Shown: positions 41,842-50,790 of the stretch, one piece after another | Position numbering within the stretch: position 1 is the stretch's first letter | Layout: every line of letters starts with the position of its first letter | The notes under the pieces: model-generated | What the model was told of the DNA's origin: nothing | The model's input: the letters and a program-made list of their open reading frames with translations, nothing else | Databases searched by the model: none | Made by a program: the position numbers and the translations under genes | Assembly (NCBI GenBank): GCA_951812505.1 | Contig: CATOSI010000001.1 | Span: 62,001 to 126,000 of the forward strand | Length of the DNA stretch: 64,000 nucleotides | From: an uncultured Dehalococcoidia bacterium | GTDB taxonomy: Bacteria > Chloroflexota > Dehalococcoidia > Lucifugimonadales > UBA1123 | Direction: 5' to 3'

Positions 41842-42531
41842 TCACCCCGCAGCCGCCGTCATCCCGAACTCCGCCCGCTTTGCCTCCACGCCCCTGTCCA
41901 GAATAACCGGCTTGAAGCGGCCGGCCTGCAACTCGACGATCAGGTCGTCCAGGCAGGTGATCTTCCGCTCGAACTCCGTTGCGTATGTGCCGATGTCCTC
42001 CAGCTTGTGAGCGTCGCTTGCTCCGGTCCCCGGCAGCCCGAACCAGTCCGCCAGATCGTGGCTGAATGCGTTCTCTTCCGGCAACCCACGGCCGTTCAGC
42101 AGCTCGACTCCATTCACCATGTCGAAAACGCTGTTCCGCGACGCCCTCTCCAGCATCTCGTGATACGCGTCGGCGTCCACATCCGCACCCTTTCGGTAAG
42201 TGCGGCGGTAGGGATGCGCCACCACCATCGCGCCATTCTCTCTGTCCAGCTTATCCTTCACGAACCCCGCTCTGTGCATCCCGAAAATATACCTTCGCAA
42301 CCCATACACCAGCAGGTGGCCTTCTTCGGTCGTTACCTCGCAGCCCGGCAGCACCAGGAAGTTGTGCCTCTTGGACAGGTCCTCGACCTCGCGATGGTCC
42401 CAGAACCCGTCGTGGTCGGTAATGCAGACTCCGTCGAGACCAATGCGTTTAGCCTCCTCGATAAGCTCGTCCGCGTCAATGAAACTGTCAACCGAAGTCG
42501 GGTAGGTATGAGTATGGATGTCTATTATCAA
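41842..42531 (-). CDS. PHP-domain phosphoesterase-like protein
   Basis: This 229-residue protein begins MIIDIHTHTYPTSVDSFIDA, with the first metal motif DIHTHTY. Others are ITDHDGFWDH, LPGCEVTTEEGHLLVYG, VAHPYRRTYR and GTGASDAHKLEDIG. This is the polymerase-and-histidinol-phosphatase fold in its single-domain form, which often hydrolyses nucleotide or sugar phosphates. No substrate can be assigned. ATG 42531 is the first in frame. It lies alone on the minus strand, divergent from the D5-type helicase gene. Confidence 0.85.
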   Translation of the reverse strand: MIIDIHTHTYPTSVDSFIDADELIEEAKRIGLDGVCITDHDGFWDHREVEDLSKRHNFLVLPGCEVTTEEGHLLVYGLRRYIFGMHRAGFVKDKLDRENGAMVVAHPYRRTYRKGADVDADAYHEMLERASRNSVFDMVNGVELLNGRGLPEENAFSHDLADWFGLPGTGASDAHKLEDIGTYATEFERKITCLDDLIVELQAGRFKPVILDRGVEAKRAEFGMTAAAG

Positions 42532-42756
42532 CGGCGCCCGCGTCTGCTTCCGGTTATGTATAACTGATTCCGACCAATTCTAACACAACTCCCCCTCCCA
42601 ATCCCCTTCGCCATATTCGACTCCGATATTCCTTCATGACCAATTCCTGATTCCAAATCTCCAATGCCGTAGAACATAATTACTATTTGATGGTACAATA
42701 TAGGCAACTAATCCCAAGACACCGTTTCCCGAATGCAGACAAGGAGAAAAACCACC

Positions 42757-44103
42757 ATGTACAACTGCTGCGATGAATGCTTCGACGACTGCGACGACTG
42801 CCTGGACGGTTGCTGCGATCAGGAATGTTGCGAGACCCACCGCGCCGACACGAGTGACCCGTCCTGGACCCCGATGATGTATCTGACCTATATGGGATAC
42901 AGTTTCGCCACCCGTGGCCGTTCACTCTTCATGTACGACGGAGAACTCGGTCGCTACGTGCCGGGCGAGCCGCGCCTCAGACAATGCCTTTCCACGGGTT
43001 TGCTTGAACAGTGGACGCCGGCGAAAGCGAACATGGCTATAAGATGGGCCGCCGACAACTCACCCGAACTCTGGGACGCCCCGCCGCTCGACCGCCTCAA
43101 CGTCCGTAACGGTATCCTCGATGTGACATCCGGTACGCTCGAACCCCACTCGCCAGACTTCCTCTCTCCTGTCCAGATCAATGCCGTCTGGGACCCTCGA
43201 GCCGAGTGCCCTGCCATAGACCGCTTTATCGGTCAGGTCTTCCCCGACGACGCAGGTGAACTCTTTTACCAGATCGCCGGACTCTACGCCATGCCCGATA
43301 CGCGACATCAGAAGGCCGTCATGCTGCTCGGATCGGGTTCCAACGGCAAAAGCGTCACCCTCGCGCTCCTTCATGAGTTTCTCGGTTCGCGCAATGTGTC
43401 TTCCCTGCCTCTGCACGAACTCGCCGAGAATCGGTTCGCCGCCTCGGAACTTCAGGATAAGCTGCTCAACGTCTCCTCCGACCTCCCTGACAGGACGTTC
43501 AAGGACACTACTCTCTTCAAGCGGATTGTGGACGGGCGGCTCTCAACCGTCAACGCCCGCCGCAGGTACGGCAGACCCTTCCAATTCCGGCCCTTCGTAC
43601 GGCTCATATTCAGCGCGAATCGTGTTCCTGACTCCACCGACACATCATACGGATATCTGCGCCGGTGGCTCATCGTCCCATTCGATGCCCGCCTCGATGA
43701 AGATGAACGCGACCCGTTCCTACTGGAAAAGCTCACAACGCCCCAGGAACTCTCCGGACTCCTCAACCACGCTGTGGGTGCGTACCGACGCCTGCTCGAC
43801 CACGGCAGCCTCATTGAAAGCCCCTCCATGAAGACCGCCAAGGCTCGCTTCAACGCGCTCTCCGATCCAACCCGCCAATTCCTGAACGAGAGTGTCGAAC
43901 TAAGCCCCGACGAACACATACTCCGCTCCGACCTATACCGCGCTTACAAAAGGTGGTGCGCCTTCAACAAGACGAGACCCGTCAGCGCGCAGGCTTTCTA
44001 CCAGATCGTAAAGGAGACACTTGGAATCCATACCTCCAGAAACAACGGTCGCAGAGTGCTCAGTGGCATCCGTATAAACGACGAAACGGCGGGCGACGAA
44101 TGA
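42757..44103 (+). CDS. D5/P4-type superfamily 3 helicase with cysteine-rich N-terminus
   Basis: This 448-residue protein has a D5_N-type region (LNVRNGILDVTSGTLEPHS, PAIDRFIGQVFPDDAGEL), an SF3 helicase core with Walker A LLGSGSNGKSVTLALL (about residues 190-205), Walker B-like LLNVSSDLPD, and sensor FVRLIFSANRVPDS. The C-terminus ends in a winged-helix primase-associated domain. It is half the size of P4-type primase-helicases and lacks the primase domain. The first 26 residues hold 10 cysteines (MYNCCDECFDDCDD onward), likely a metal site. ATG 42757 has AAGGAG at 42741. No integrase flanks it. Confidence 0.85.
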   Translation: MYNCCDECFDDCDDCLDGCCDQECCETHRADTSDPSWTPMMYLTYMGYSFATRGRSLFMYDGELGRYVPGEPRLRQCLSTGLLEQWTPAKANMAIRWAADNSPELWDAPPLDRLNVRNGILDVTSGTLEPHSPDFLSPVQINAVWDPRAECPAIDRFIGQVFPDDAGELFYQIAGLYAMPDTRHQKAVMLLGSGSNGKSVTLALLHEFLGSRNVSSLPLHELAENRFAASELQDKLLNVSSDLPDRTFKDTTLFKRIVDGRLSTVNARRRYGRPFQFRPFVRLIFSANRVPDSTDTSYGYLRRWLIVPFDARLDEDERDPFLLEKLTTPQELSGLLNHAVGAYRRLLDHGSLIESPSMKTAKARFNALSDPTRQFLNESVELSPDEHILRSDLYRAYKRWCAFNKTRPVSAQAFYQIVKETLGIHTSRNNGRRVLSGIRINDETAGDE

Positions 44104-44118
44104 CCAAAAGATGCGCAA

Positions 44119-44210
44119 GGGTCACCCTGGGTCAGGCTAGGGGCAGAAAATCTCTTGAAAGTGACCCTGAATTTACCCCAATTTTAGCTTCGATAGGGTC
44201 AAAAGGGTCA
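44119..44210. repeat. GGGTCA hexamer cluster (iteron-like)
   Basis: GGGTCA occurs at 44119-44124, 44129-44134, 44196-44201 and 44205-44210, with one inverted TGACCC at 44162-44167. Two pairs are spaced 9-10 bases start to start. The cluster starts 16 bases after the helicase stop. A perfect palindrome, AGAAAAGT-CA-ACTTTTCT (44210-44227), follows at once. The arrangement fits a replication-initiator or regulator binding array. Confidence 0.55.
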
Positions 44211-44317
44211 GAAAAGTCAACTTTTCTCAAGACTTTTCTCTCTGCGCCAAAAGTGAGTTGTATCGTATCAACTCTATTGCTACAATATATTCATATATCC
44301 TGATAGACTCACTTATT

Positions 44318-44344
44318 GTCATTCCCGCGAAAGCGGGAATCCAG
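44318..44344. repeat. GTCATTCCCGCGAAAGCGGGAATCC palindromic repeat
   Basis: ATTCCCGC-GAAA-GCGGGAAT is a perfect 8-base stem with a GAAA loop. It sits 25 bases before the clpC start and explains an apparent upstream extension of that frame (the VIPAKAGIQ translation typical of this repeat). Confidence 0.8.
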
Positions 44345-44368
44345 AATTTAGCCACTAAGGAACTTAAC

Positions 44369-46819
44369 ATGGTCCTACGTCCAGAGAATTTCACCGAACA
44401 AGCCCGCGAGGTGCTCCGCGAGTCCCAGGAGATGGTGCGCCGCTATCGCCACGCACAGTGGGACGCCGAACACATTCTGATGGCTCTGCTTCAGCAGGAG
44501 CAAGGCGTCCCCCATTCGATTTTGACCGAACTCGGCGCATCCGCCGATGCTATGCGCGACAGACTTCACGGGATGCTTGAGGCCGCCCCGAAGCTTGCCA
44601 GCGAGTCCAGCCAGATATTCATGACTCCCAGGGCAGAACGCACCCTCGCCCGCGCGAAGGCCGAAGCCGACCGCTTCAACGACGAATTCGTCAGCTCCGA
44701 GCACCTGCTGATCGCCCTGACCCAGGAGGAGGGCGGCCCCGTCGCCCACGTCCTCAGGGAGTTCGGAATAGACGCCGAAAAGGTGTACCGAGCCCTCCAG
44801 AAGGTGCGCGGCTCCCACAGGGTAACCGACGAAAGAGCCGAAAGTCGCTACGGCGCTCTCCGGCGTTACACAATTGACCTCACCGATCTCGCCAATGATG
44901 GGAACCTCGACCCCGTTATCGGACGCGACGTCGAAGTCCATCGCGTCATGCAGACCCTCATCCGGCGCACCAAGAACAATCCTGTGCTGATCGGAGGAGC
45001 AGGCGTTGGCAAGACCGCAATCGCCGAGGGACTGGCGCAGTCAATCGTCTCCGGCGACGCTCCCGAAGAACTCAGGAACAGGAAGGTGCTCGCGCTCGAC
45101 ATGGGCGCGCTCGTCGCCGGAGCCAAGTTCAGGGGCGAGTTCGAAGAACGCCTCAAGGCGGTTATGGACGAGATAAAGGAGTCCCAGGGTGAGGTCATCC
45201 TGTTCATAGACGAACTCCACACCGTTGTCGGAGCGGGCGCCGCCGAGGGTTCTATTGACGCCTCCAACATGATGAAACCCGCCCTCGCCCGCGGCGAACT
45301 CCAGGCCATCGGCGCGACCACCGAGGACGAGTACAGGCGCCACATAGAGCGCGACGCCGCCCTCGAAAGGCGCTTCCAACCTGTGCTGGTCGAAGAGCCG
45401 GACCCCGAAACAGCTATCGAAATGTTGAAGGGCCTGCGCCCCAAGTACGAGGCGCACCACAAGGTTGAGATTACCGATGAAGCGATAGAAGCCGCCGTCA
45501 ACCTCAGCCAGCGTTATATATCCGACCGGCTGCTGCCCGACAAGGCGGTTGACCTCATAGACGAGTCAGCCTCCAGGCTTCGCATTGACGCACAGGCCAG
45601 GCCGTCGGACCTGGTTGAAACCGAGGCGCGCATTCAGCGACTCGAAGATGAGGAACTCGCCGCCTCGCAGCGCGCCGAATACGAACAGGCTGCCCGGCTG
45701 CGCTCCGAAAGGCTGCGCCTCGAGGAGGAATGTCAAAGATTGAGGGCGCAGAAGCCCGCTACCGAAGTCGAAATGGTCGTCACACCGGAAAACATCGGCA
45801 GGCTCATAGCCACCTGGACCGGCATACCGGTTGACCGCCTGCTCGAAAGCGAGGCCGAAAAGCTACTCCACATGGAGGAACGCCTCCACGACCGCGTAAT
45901 AGGCCAGGAGGAGGCGATAGTCGCTGTCTCGGACGCTGTGCGTCGCGCCCGTGCCGGACTCAAGGACCCCAAGCGTCCCATCGGCAGCTTCATATTCCTC
46001 GGCCCCACCGGAGTGGGTAAGACCGAACTCGCCCGCTCTCTCGCCGAATACCTCTTCGACGACGAGCAGAACATGGTCCGCCTCGACATGTCCGAATATA
46101 TGGAGAAGCATACGGTCTCCCGTCTCATAGGCGCGCCTCCCGGATACATCGGATTCGACCAGGGCGGACAGCTCACCGAGGCCGTCCGCCGCCGCCCGTT
46201 CCGCGTCATCCTGTTCGATGAGATAGAAAAGGCGCATCCGGACGTGTTCAACATACTGCTCCAGATTCTGGAAGACGGACGCCTCACCGACGGCCACGGC
46301 CGGACCGTGGACTTCCGCAACACGCTCGTCATAATGACCAGCAACCTCGGAACCGGCTCCGACCAGCTTCAGCCCGTCGGCTTCCTGCGCGACTCCGCCG
46401 GAGACGACAGGCAGCGTCGCCACGCCGCCGTCGAGGAGGCCCTCAAGCGCGCCTTCAGGCCGGAGTTCCTCAACCGCATAGACGCCACCATAATCTTCGA
46501 CCCGCTCACTGAGGAGCAGATCCGCCAGGTCGTGGACATCAGCGTGTCCGAGGTGGCAAATCGGCTGTCTGAGCACGGTGTAACCATCGAACTCACCGAC
46601 GCCGCCCGGGACTGGCTCGCCCACGAGGGCTACGACAGGACGTTCGGCGCGAGGCCCCTGCGCCGCGCGGTGCAGCGCTTCATAGAAAACCCACTTTCGC
46701 GCAAGATACTTGCCCGCGAGTTCACCGAGGGCGACCATATCACCGCCGACACAACCCAAGATGTCTCGGCATTGGAGTTTTCCAAGGTCGTGCGAGAGCC
46801 GGAGCTCGCGACCGTGTAG
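44369..46819 (+). CDS. clpC: ClpC-type AAA+ unfoldase
   Basis: This 816-residue protein has two N-terminal ClpN repeats ([36 protein letters not shown]), AAA domain 1 with Walker [14 protein letters not shown] (about residue 209) and Walker [13 protein letters not shown], a short UVR-containing middle ([18 protein letters not shown]), and AAA domain 2 with [13 protein letters not shown] (about residue 545). A VGF tripeptide near PVGFLRDS may be the ClpP docking loop. The middle domain is short, so it is ClpC and not ClpB. ATG 44369 with AAGGA upstream is used; the longer frame is only repeat translation. ClpP is not in the window. Confidence 0.92.
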   Translation: MVLRPENFTEQAREVLRESQEMVRRYRHAQWDAEHILMALLQQEQGVPHSILTELGASADAMRDRLHGMLEAAPKLASESSQIFMTPRAERTLARAKAEADRFNDEFVSSEHLLIALTQEEGGPVAHVLREFGIDAEKVYRALQKVRGSHRVTDERAESRYGALRRYTIDLTDLANDGNLDPVIGRDVEVHRVMQTLIRRTKNNPVLIGGAGVGKTAIAEGLAQSIVSGDAPEELRNRKVLALDMGALVAGAKFRGEFEERLKAVMDEIKESQGEVILFIDELHTVVGAGAAEGSIDASNMMKPALARGELQAIGATTEDEYRRHIERDAALERRFQPVLVEEPDPETAIEMLKGLRPKYEAHHKVEITDEAIEAAVNLSQRYISDRLLPDKAVDLIDESASRLRIDAQARPSDLVETEARIQRLEDEELAASQRAEYEQAARLRSERLRLEEECQRLRAQKPATEVEMVVTPENIGRLIATWTGIPVDRLLESEAEKLLHMEERLHDRVIGQEEAIVAVSDAVRRARAGLKDPKRPIGSFIFLGPTGVGKTELARSLAEYLFDDEQNMVRLDMSEYMEKHTVSRLIGAPPGYIGFDQGGQLTEAVRRRPFRVILFDEIEKAHPDVFNILLQILEDGRLTDGHGRTVDFRNTLVIMTSNLGTGSDQLQPVGFLRDSAGDDRQRRHAAVEEALKRAFRPEFLNRIDATIIFDPLTEEQIRQVVDISVSEVANRLSEHGVTIELTDAARDWLAHEGYDRTFGARPLRRAVQRFIENPLSRKILAREFTEGDHITADTTQDVSALEFSKVVREPELATV

Positions 46820-46848
46820 CCATTCATAGCACATACGCGCTATAATCT

Positions 46849-46874
46849 AGAGACGGCTTACCCAGGCCGTCTCT
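46849..46874 (+). terminator. Hairpin downstream of clpC
   Basis: AGAGACGGC (46849-46857) and GCCGTCTCT (46866-46874) form a 9-base stem with an 8-base loop 29 bases after the clpC stop, followed by CTCGGTT, a weak T tract. TATAAT at 46841-46846 just upstream has no clear -35. Confidence 0.55.
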
Positions 46875-46949
46875 CTCGGTTCCGGCCATCCGTTTACACG
46901 GTGGCAACCATGATCTTGTACAATCGTTTGGGCAAAAGAGGCTGAATAT

Positions 46950-47870
46950 ATGGCAACCATCAACACCATAGACGACCTTCTGCGAATCGTGCGCGAAAAC
47001 GAAGAGTACCGCGGCACGCTGAGGCGCGAGTTGCTTACCGAAGAGCTACTGGCGCTGCCCGGCCAATTCGCCGAGATGCGCGCCGCCCAGAACGAAATGC
47101 GAGATACTCAAAACTCGATGCTGGAAACCCAGAACGAAATGCTGGAGACCCAGAGCCGTATCCTGAGAGACCTCGCCGAGATGCGCGCGACTCAGAACGA
47201 GATGCTGAAAACCCTGAGCGAGACGCGCTCGACCCAGAACGAGATGCTGAAAACCCTGAGCGAGACGCGCTCGACCCAGAACGAGATGCTGAAGACTCAG
47301 AGCGAAATTCTGAAGACCCAGAGTGAGATGCTGAAGACCCAGAACGAAATTCTGCGGCGTCTCGATAATGTGGAGGCGCACAACAGGCGCCTCAGCAACG
47401 ACTTCGGAGTTTTCCGCGGCAATTATGCCGAGTCCGGGGCGGTGAAGAGTGCCACCGACATAGCGATCTTGCTGAACGAGTCCAAATCGCTGGGCATTGA
47501 CGAGACCACGGCAAGAGTCCTCTCAGGCGATGACCTGCGCGCGCTGGCAAGAGGGTACGGTACTGAAAAACTCGCCGCCATTCCGCTGGACGACAGGCGC
47601 AGCTTCTACAAGGCCGACCTCGTAATCGAAGTCGCCAAGTCGGATGGAACGACCTTCTATATCGCGGTGCAGGCTTCATACACCTGCAACGGCAGAGATA
47701 CTGCCAGAGCGTTGTCTCACGCCGCCCTGTTGACCAGGTTCACCGGAAAAGAGGCATGGCCCGTCATTGCCGGAGTCCGCGTGGACAGACAGATCCAGCC
47801 TCTCGTTGATGATGGTCAAGTCTTCTGGTATCCCCTGGAAGACGAAGAAATGGAACCCGCGGAACCCTAA
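46950..47870 (+). CDS. Coiled-coil protein with nuclease-like C-terminal domain
   Basis: This 306-residue protein has a long coiled coil (about residues 45-140) built of 7- and 14-residue units such as TQNEMLKTLSETRS. The C-terminal domain has YKADLVIEVAKSDGTTFYIA followed by VQASYTCNGRD, a possible PD-(D/E)XK-type core in which the lysine position is not clear. DUF3782-like proteins have this order; function is unknown. DNA between about 47160 and 47300 holds a 42-base exact tandem repeat, so length may vary between strains. ATG 46950 is followed by INTIDDLLRIVREN. Confidence 0.65.
   Translation: MATINTIDDLLRIVRENEEYRGTLRRELLTEELLALPGQFAEMRAAQNEMRDTQNSMLETQNEMLETQSRILRDLAEMRATQNEMLKTLSETRSTQNEMLKTLSETRSTQNEMLKTQSEILKTQSEMLKTQNEILRRLDNVEAHNRRLSNDFGVFRGNYAESGAVKSATDIAILLNESKSLGIDETTARVLSGDDLRALARGYGTEKLAAIPLDDRRSFYKADLVIEVAKSDGTTFYIAVQASYTCNGRDTARALSHAALLTRFTGKEAWPVIAGVRVDRQIQPLVDDGQVFWYPLEDEEMEPAEP
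47195..47286 (+). repeat. 42-base tandem repeat inside the coiled-coil gene
   Basis: The unit coding for TQNEMLKTLSETRS is repeated exactly, with further degenerate copies on both sides (TQNEMRD, TQNSMLE, TQSEILK). Exact DNA identity between neighbours indicates recent duplication. Confidence 0.75.
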
Positions 47871-47917
47871 TAGAGAGTAATGAGAAGTTGGGAATCAATG
47901 ATTCAGACATTTGGCCG

Positions 47918-48025
47918 TGTTGACATTTCTCGTCATTCCCGTGAAAACGGGAATCCAGAAGTGCGGGGCATAGCTATTTCCCTGCCGCAATACCTTGGAG
48001 GCAGGGAAATCATAGAATGTCAACA
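47918..48025. mobile_element. 108-base miniature inverted-repeat element
   Basis: TGTTGACATT (47918-47927) and AATGTCAACA (48016-48025) are perfect 10-base terminal inverted repeats. Inside lie the palindrome ATTCCCGT-GAAA-ACGGGAAT (47935-47954) and a second perfect pair, ATTTCCCTGCC (47976-47986) with GGCAGGGAAAT (48000-48010). A decayed relative starts at 51961. No coding capacity, so any movement would need a transposase elsewhere. Confidence 0.7.
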
Positions 48026-48054
48026 GAATTCAGATTAGCGAGGATAGAATTTCC

Positions 48055-49104
48055 GTGGCCGACGAAGAAACGCTTCTTGCCCACCTTGCCCCAAGCTGAC
48101 AGACCGCACTGAGGACATTGCGGTTGAGGCGTTGGGCTACATTCTTTCAAAGTCCTCGGCATCGAGAAACGCGCTAAATGGTTTAGCGCAGGAAGCGGTT
48201 CCTGGGCTCAATCCTGTCACCCACGTATATACTCAAGTCACCGGGGAGGAAGGTGAACGCCCTGATCTTGTAGGCTATGACGACGAGGGGATTGAGCGGG
48301 TATTGATTGAGGCTAAATTCTGGGCGGGTCTCACAGAAAACCAGCCCAATGCTTATCTGGAACGCTCACCTGATAACAGTCCATCCGTGCTCCTATTCGT
48401 CGCTCCCGAAGCAAGACTTAACACACTCTGGCCCGAACTCTGTCGCCGCATTGAAAGAACAGGAATCGAACTTGCCCCTGATTCAAAAAGCCCGGCGGTC
48501 TGAGAATTACCCGAATGATTGCACAACTCGATATCTCATGCTTATAAGTTGGAATATACTGCTTGGTCGAATGTCCAACGCCGCAGGAGAATCGCCCACC
48601 CAGCGTGACATAGATCAACTACGTGGTCTTGCAGACCGAATTGATGGCGATGCATTCCTACCATTACGTTCAGAGGAATTAGCCCCTACATTTCCCCGCT
48701 GTGTGCTTGACTTTAATCGTCTCATTGACGAAGCAATAAATTTCGGGAGATCAAGAGGGTGGATTAGTACTAGAGTGTTGCAGGCCTCATCGAATTGAGC
48801 TGGAACTGGACGATACATAAGTTTGTTCGGAATAGAGGCGTGGTTCGCTGTTCGCTTCCATCTCTGGGCCCACAGTAGGGATACGCCTCTATGGATGCGT
48901 TTGCGCGGTGTTGGCAAAAACCGTGATATCAGGCATAGATTAGACGCGATACAACGTGAACTGGAATCACCGGATGATCGTGCCTCCGTCCCAATTGACT
49001 TGCCTACGCGGGTTGAGTATGACACCGTTCTTGACTCGGTAGTAACCCAACTCGAACACATCGGACAGACCATAAATCCCGACTACAAAGTCTCCAAACA
49101 ATGA
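48055..49104 (+). pseudogene. Broken PD-(D/E)XK nuclease-like gene
   Basis: A GTG at 48055 behind GAGGA reads ADEETLLAHLAP, then loses one base; the next frame continues KLTDRTEDIAVEALGYILS. The nuclease-like core is GERPDLVGYDDEGIERVLIE followed by AKF. Frame is lost again near 48500-48540 (a short RITRMIAQLDI piece in a third frame), resumes at ISWNILLGRMSNAAGES, and meets TGA at 48796-48798 before FGIEAWFAVRFHLWA. At least three lesions make it nonfunctional. Such proteins often belong to defence or restriction loci, but no partner is nearby. The inverted-repeat element ends 29 bases upstream. Confidence 0.7.
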
Positions 49105-49151
49105 CTTGTATTGTACTGAGACCGAGAATTGACCGGAGGCTGGCGATGTAT

Positions 49152-49183
49152 CCGACTATGGGAGCTTAACCGCCATAGTTCGG
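49152..49183. terminator. Hairpin between the broken nuclease and rhomboid genes
   Basis: CCGACTATGG (49152-49161) pairs with CCATAGTTCGG (49173-49183) with a single bulge. It lies between convergent genes and could end transcription from either side; no T tract follows. Confidence 0.4.
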
Positions 49184-49249
49184 ACTAGCCCAAGGCATCA
49201 ACGGCTCTCCTCGTGGAACTGACACCCGATGGGGAGGGTCTTTCTTGTA

Positions 49250-49828
49250 CTAATCGCCCTGTTCGCTCTCCCTCGCGTCCCGGTCCTGCCTTCCCACGAT
49301 GCCTGCGTAGGTAACGCCCGCAAGCAGCCCGAAAAGGTGGCCTTCCAGCGACACGCGCGGGTCCGTAGGCAGCAGTCCAATCAGAATACCGCCGCCGTAG
49401 AACACGATTACTACTAAGGCGATGAATATCGAACTGAAGCTGCGCTCGTGGAAGGCGCGCGCCGACAGGTAGCCGAAGTACCCGAACACGACCCCGCTCG
49501 CGCCGATGTGGATTCCGTCGCCAGTTACCAGACCGGCGACCAGCCAGACCATCGAGCCGCCGACCAGCGTGATGAAGACGGTTCCCCAGAACAGCCGACT
49601 CTTGCCGCGCAGCGAAATCAGCCCGCCCAAAATTATCAGAGGCGGCGTGTTGGACAGCAGGTGACTGAAGTCGCCGTGCAGGAAGATATGCAGCGGTATC
49701 CCGCGCAGGCCCGTCATGTCGCGTGGAATTATCCCGTACTGGTCAAGATCCAGGTTGGCCAGCGCGTCCGCAAGTTCCACTACCCATAGGGACGCCACGA
49801 ATATCAGAAGCCAGAAGAAAGCGTGCAT
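49250..49828 (-). CDS. Rhomboid-family intramembrane serine protease
   Basis: This 192-residue protein has six hydrophobic segments. Catalytic serine is in IGASGVVFGYFG (about residues 109-120) and histidine in LEGHLFGLLAG (about residue 163); HIFLHGDFSHLLSN supplies the L1/oxyanion region. Rhomboids cleave within membrane helices to release signals or quality-control substrates. ATG 49828 begins a short lead into the first helix. The acidic tail (RQDRDARESEQGD) is cytoplasmic. The glycosyltransferase gene on the same strand ends 12 bases upstream. Confidence 0.88.
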   Translation of the reverse strand: MHAFFWLLIFVASLWVVELADALANLDLDQYGIIPRDMTGLRGIPLHIFLHGDFSHLLSNTPPLIILGGLISLRGKSRLFWGTVFITLVGGSMVWLVAGLVTGDGIHIGASGVVFGYFGYLSARAFHERSFSSIFIALVVIVFYGGGILIGLLPTDPRVSLEGHLFGLLAGVTYAGIVGRQDRDARESEQGD

Positions 49829-49840
49829 ATGCCAGCTCCA

Positions 49841-50593
49841 CTATGAATCTTGCCGTAGTCCGCCCAAGATTATACGCGACTCTCTCAGACCGCCGAAGCG
49901 TAGCCTGGCCAGCCCCTTCAGATCCTCGTATGCCGTGCTGACGATCCTCACCCTGCTGTCCGGGTCGTCCTCCCACCTTACTGGTACCTCCTCTACGCTG
50001 TACCCGTTCTTCTCGCACAGGATCAGGAGTTCCGTATCGAAGAACCAGCCGGTGTCTTTGACCAGTGGCAGTACCTCGTCCACCGCCCTACGTCCAACCG
50101 CCTTGAACCCGCACTGCGCGTCCTGAAACCCGGTCAGGAACATTGTTCTGAAGATGAGACTGTAGCATCGGGATATGAACTCTCGCTTCGGCGACCGTCC
50201 TATCACCTGTGCGCCTCGCTTCAGCCGCGACCCGACCGCCACGTCGTGCCCCCCATCCGCTACCGCCCCGACCAGCGTCGGCAGGTACTCCAGGTCTGTG
50301 GAAAGGTCCATGTCCATATAAGCCACCACATCCGCGTCGCTCTGCGACCAGGCGTGCTTCAGAGCGCGCCCGCGTCCTCTCTGCTCCAAACGGAGATACT
50401 CAACCCGTCCCCTCTCGGAGGCAAGCCTGCGTCCGATCTCAGGCATCGCGTCGGTGGACCCGTTGTCTGCGATCACGATTCGCCACTCGTATTCCTGCAT
50501 CTGCTCCCGCATGAACGCCGAAAGCGTCTGGACTGTATTCTCCAGTCCCTTCTCTTCATTCAGTCCGGGCAGCACGACATCTAGCTTGGTCAT
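49841..50593 (-). CDS. Family 2 glycosyltransferase, polyprenyl-phosphate type
   Basis: This 250-residue GT-A protein starts MTKLDVVLPGLNEEKGLENT and holds IADNGSTDAMPEIG, the metal-binding DMDLSTDLEYLP, VGSRLKRGAQV and the dolichol-phosphate-glucose-synthase-like AQCGFKAVGRRA and FFDTELLILCEKNG. It probably transfers a sugar from a nucleotide sugar to polyprenyl phosphate; there is no membrane segment. ATG 50593 fits the family start; two ATGs further up (50611, 50653) are less likely. It lies in one run with the rhomboid gene. Confidence 0.85.
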   Translation of the reverse strand: MTKLDVVLPGLNEEKGLENTVQTLSAFMREQMQEYEWRIVIADNGSTDAMPEIGRRLASERGRVEYLRLEQRGRGRALKHAWSQSDADVVAYMDMDLSTDLEYLPTLVGAVADGGHDVAVGSRLKRGAQVIGRSPKREFISRCYSLIFRTMFLTGFQDAQCGFKAVGRRAVDEVLPLVKDTGWFFDTELLILCEKNGYSVEEVPVRWEDDPDSRVRIVSTAYEDLKGLARLRFGGLRESRIILGGLRQDS

Positions 50594-50690
50594 GGTTTCA
50601 GACAGTCCCATTATGTTATGCTTAGGTGTTGCGCGATTAGGCGCATTGGTCACTCGTTATTGTTGCTGAAGAAGACTTTCACATAATACT

Positions 50691-50738
50691 GTCATACCCG
50701 CGAACCTGCCCCAGTGAAAACGAGGAGCGGGTATCCAG
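50691..50738. repeat. Expanded ATACCCGC palindromic repeat
   Basis: GTCATACCCGC...GCGGGTATCCAG is the same family as the 44318 copy but with 25 extra bases in the loop. It lies in the divergent gap between the glycosyltransferase and enolase-superfamily genes. Confidence 0.65.
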
Positions 50739-50790
50739 ATTTCCGACAGGTTGCGACGCGCATACTCACACCGATGTATCGGAGCTTACT

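Noticed and set aside
44119..44227. CRISPR-like array
   Set aside because: Repeat units are 6 bases with irregular spacing and there are no cas genes; spacing fits iterons instead.
44258..44368. Upstream extension of clpC by 37 codons
   Set aside because: It translates the palindromic repeat (VIPAKAGIQ) and lacks conservation; ATG 44369 has the ribosome site.
42757..48025. Intact prophage or integrative plasmid
   Set aside because: No integrase, capsid, mobilisation or attachment-site pair was seen; only a helicase and repeats support mobility.
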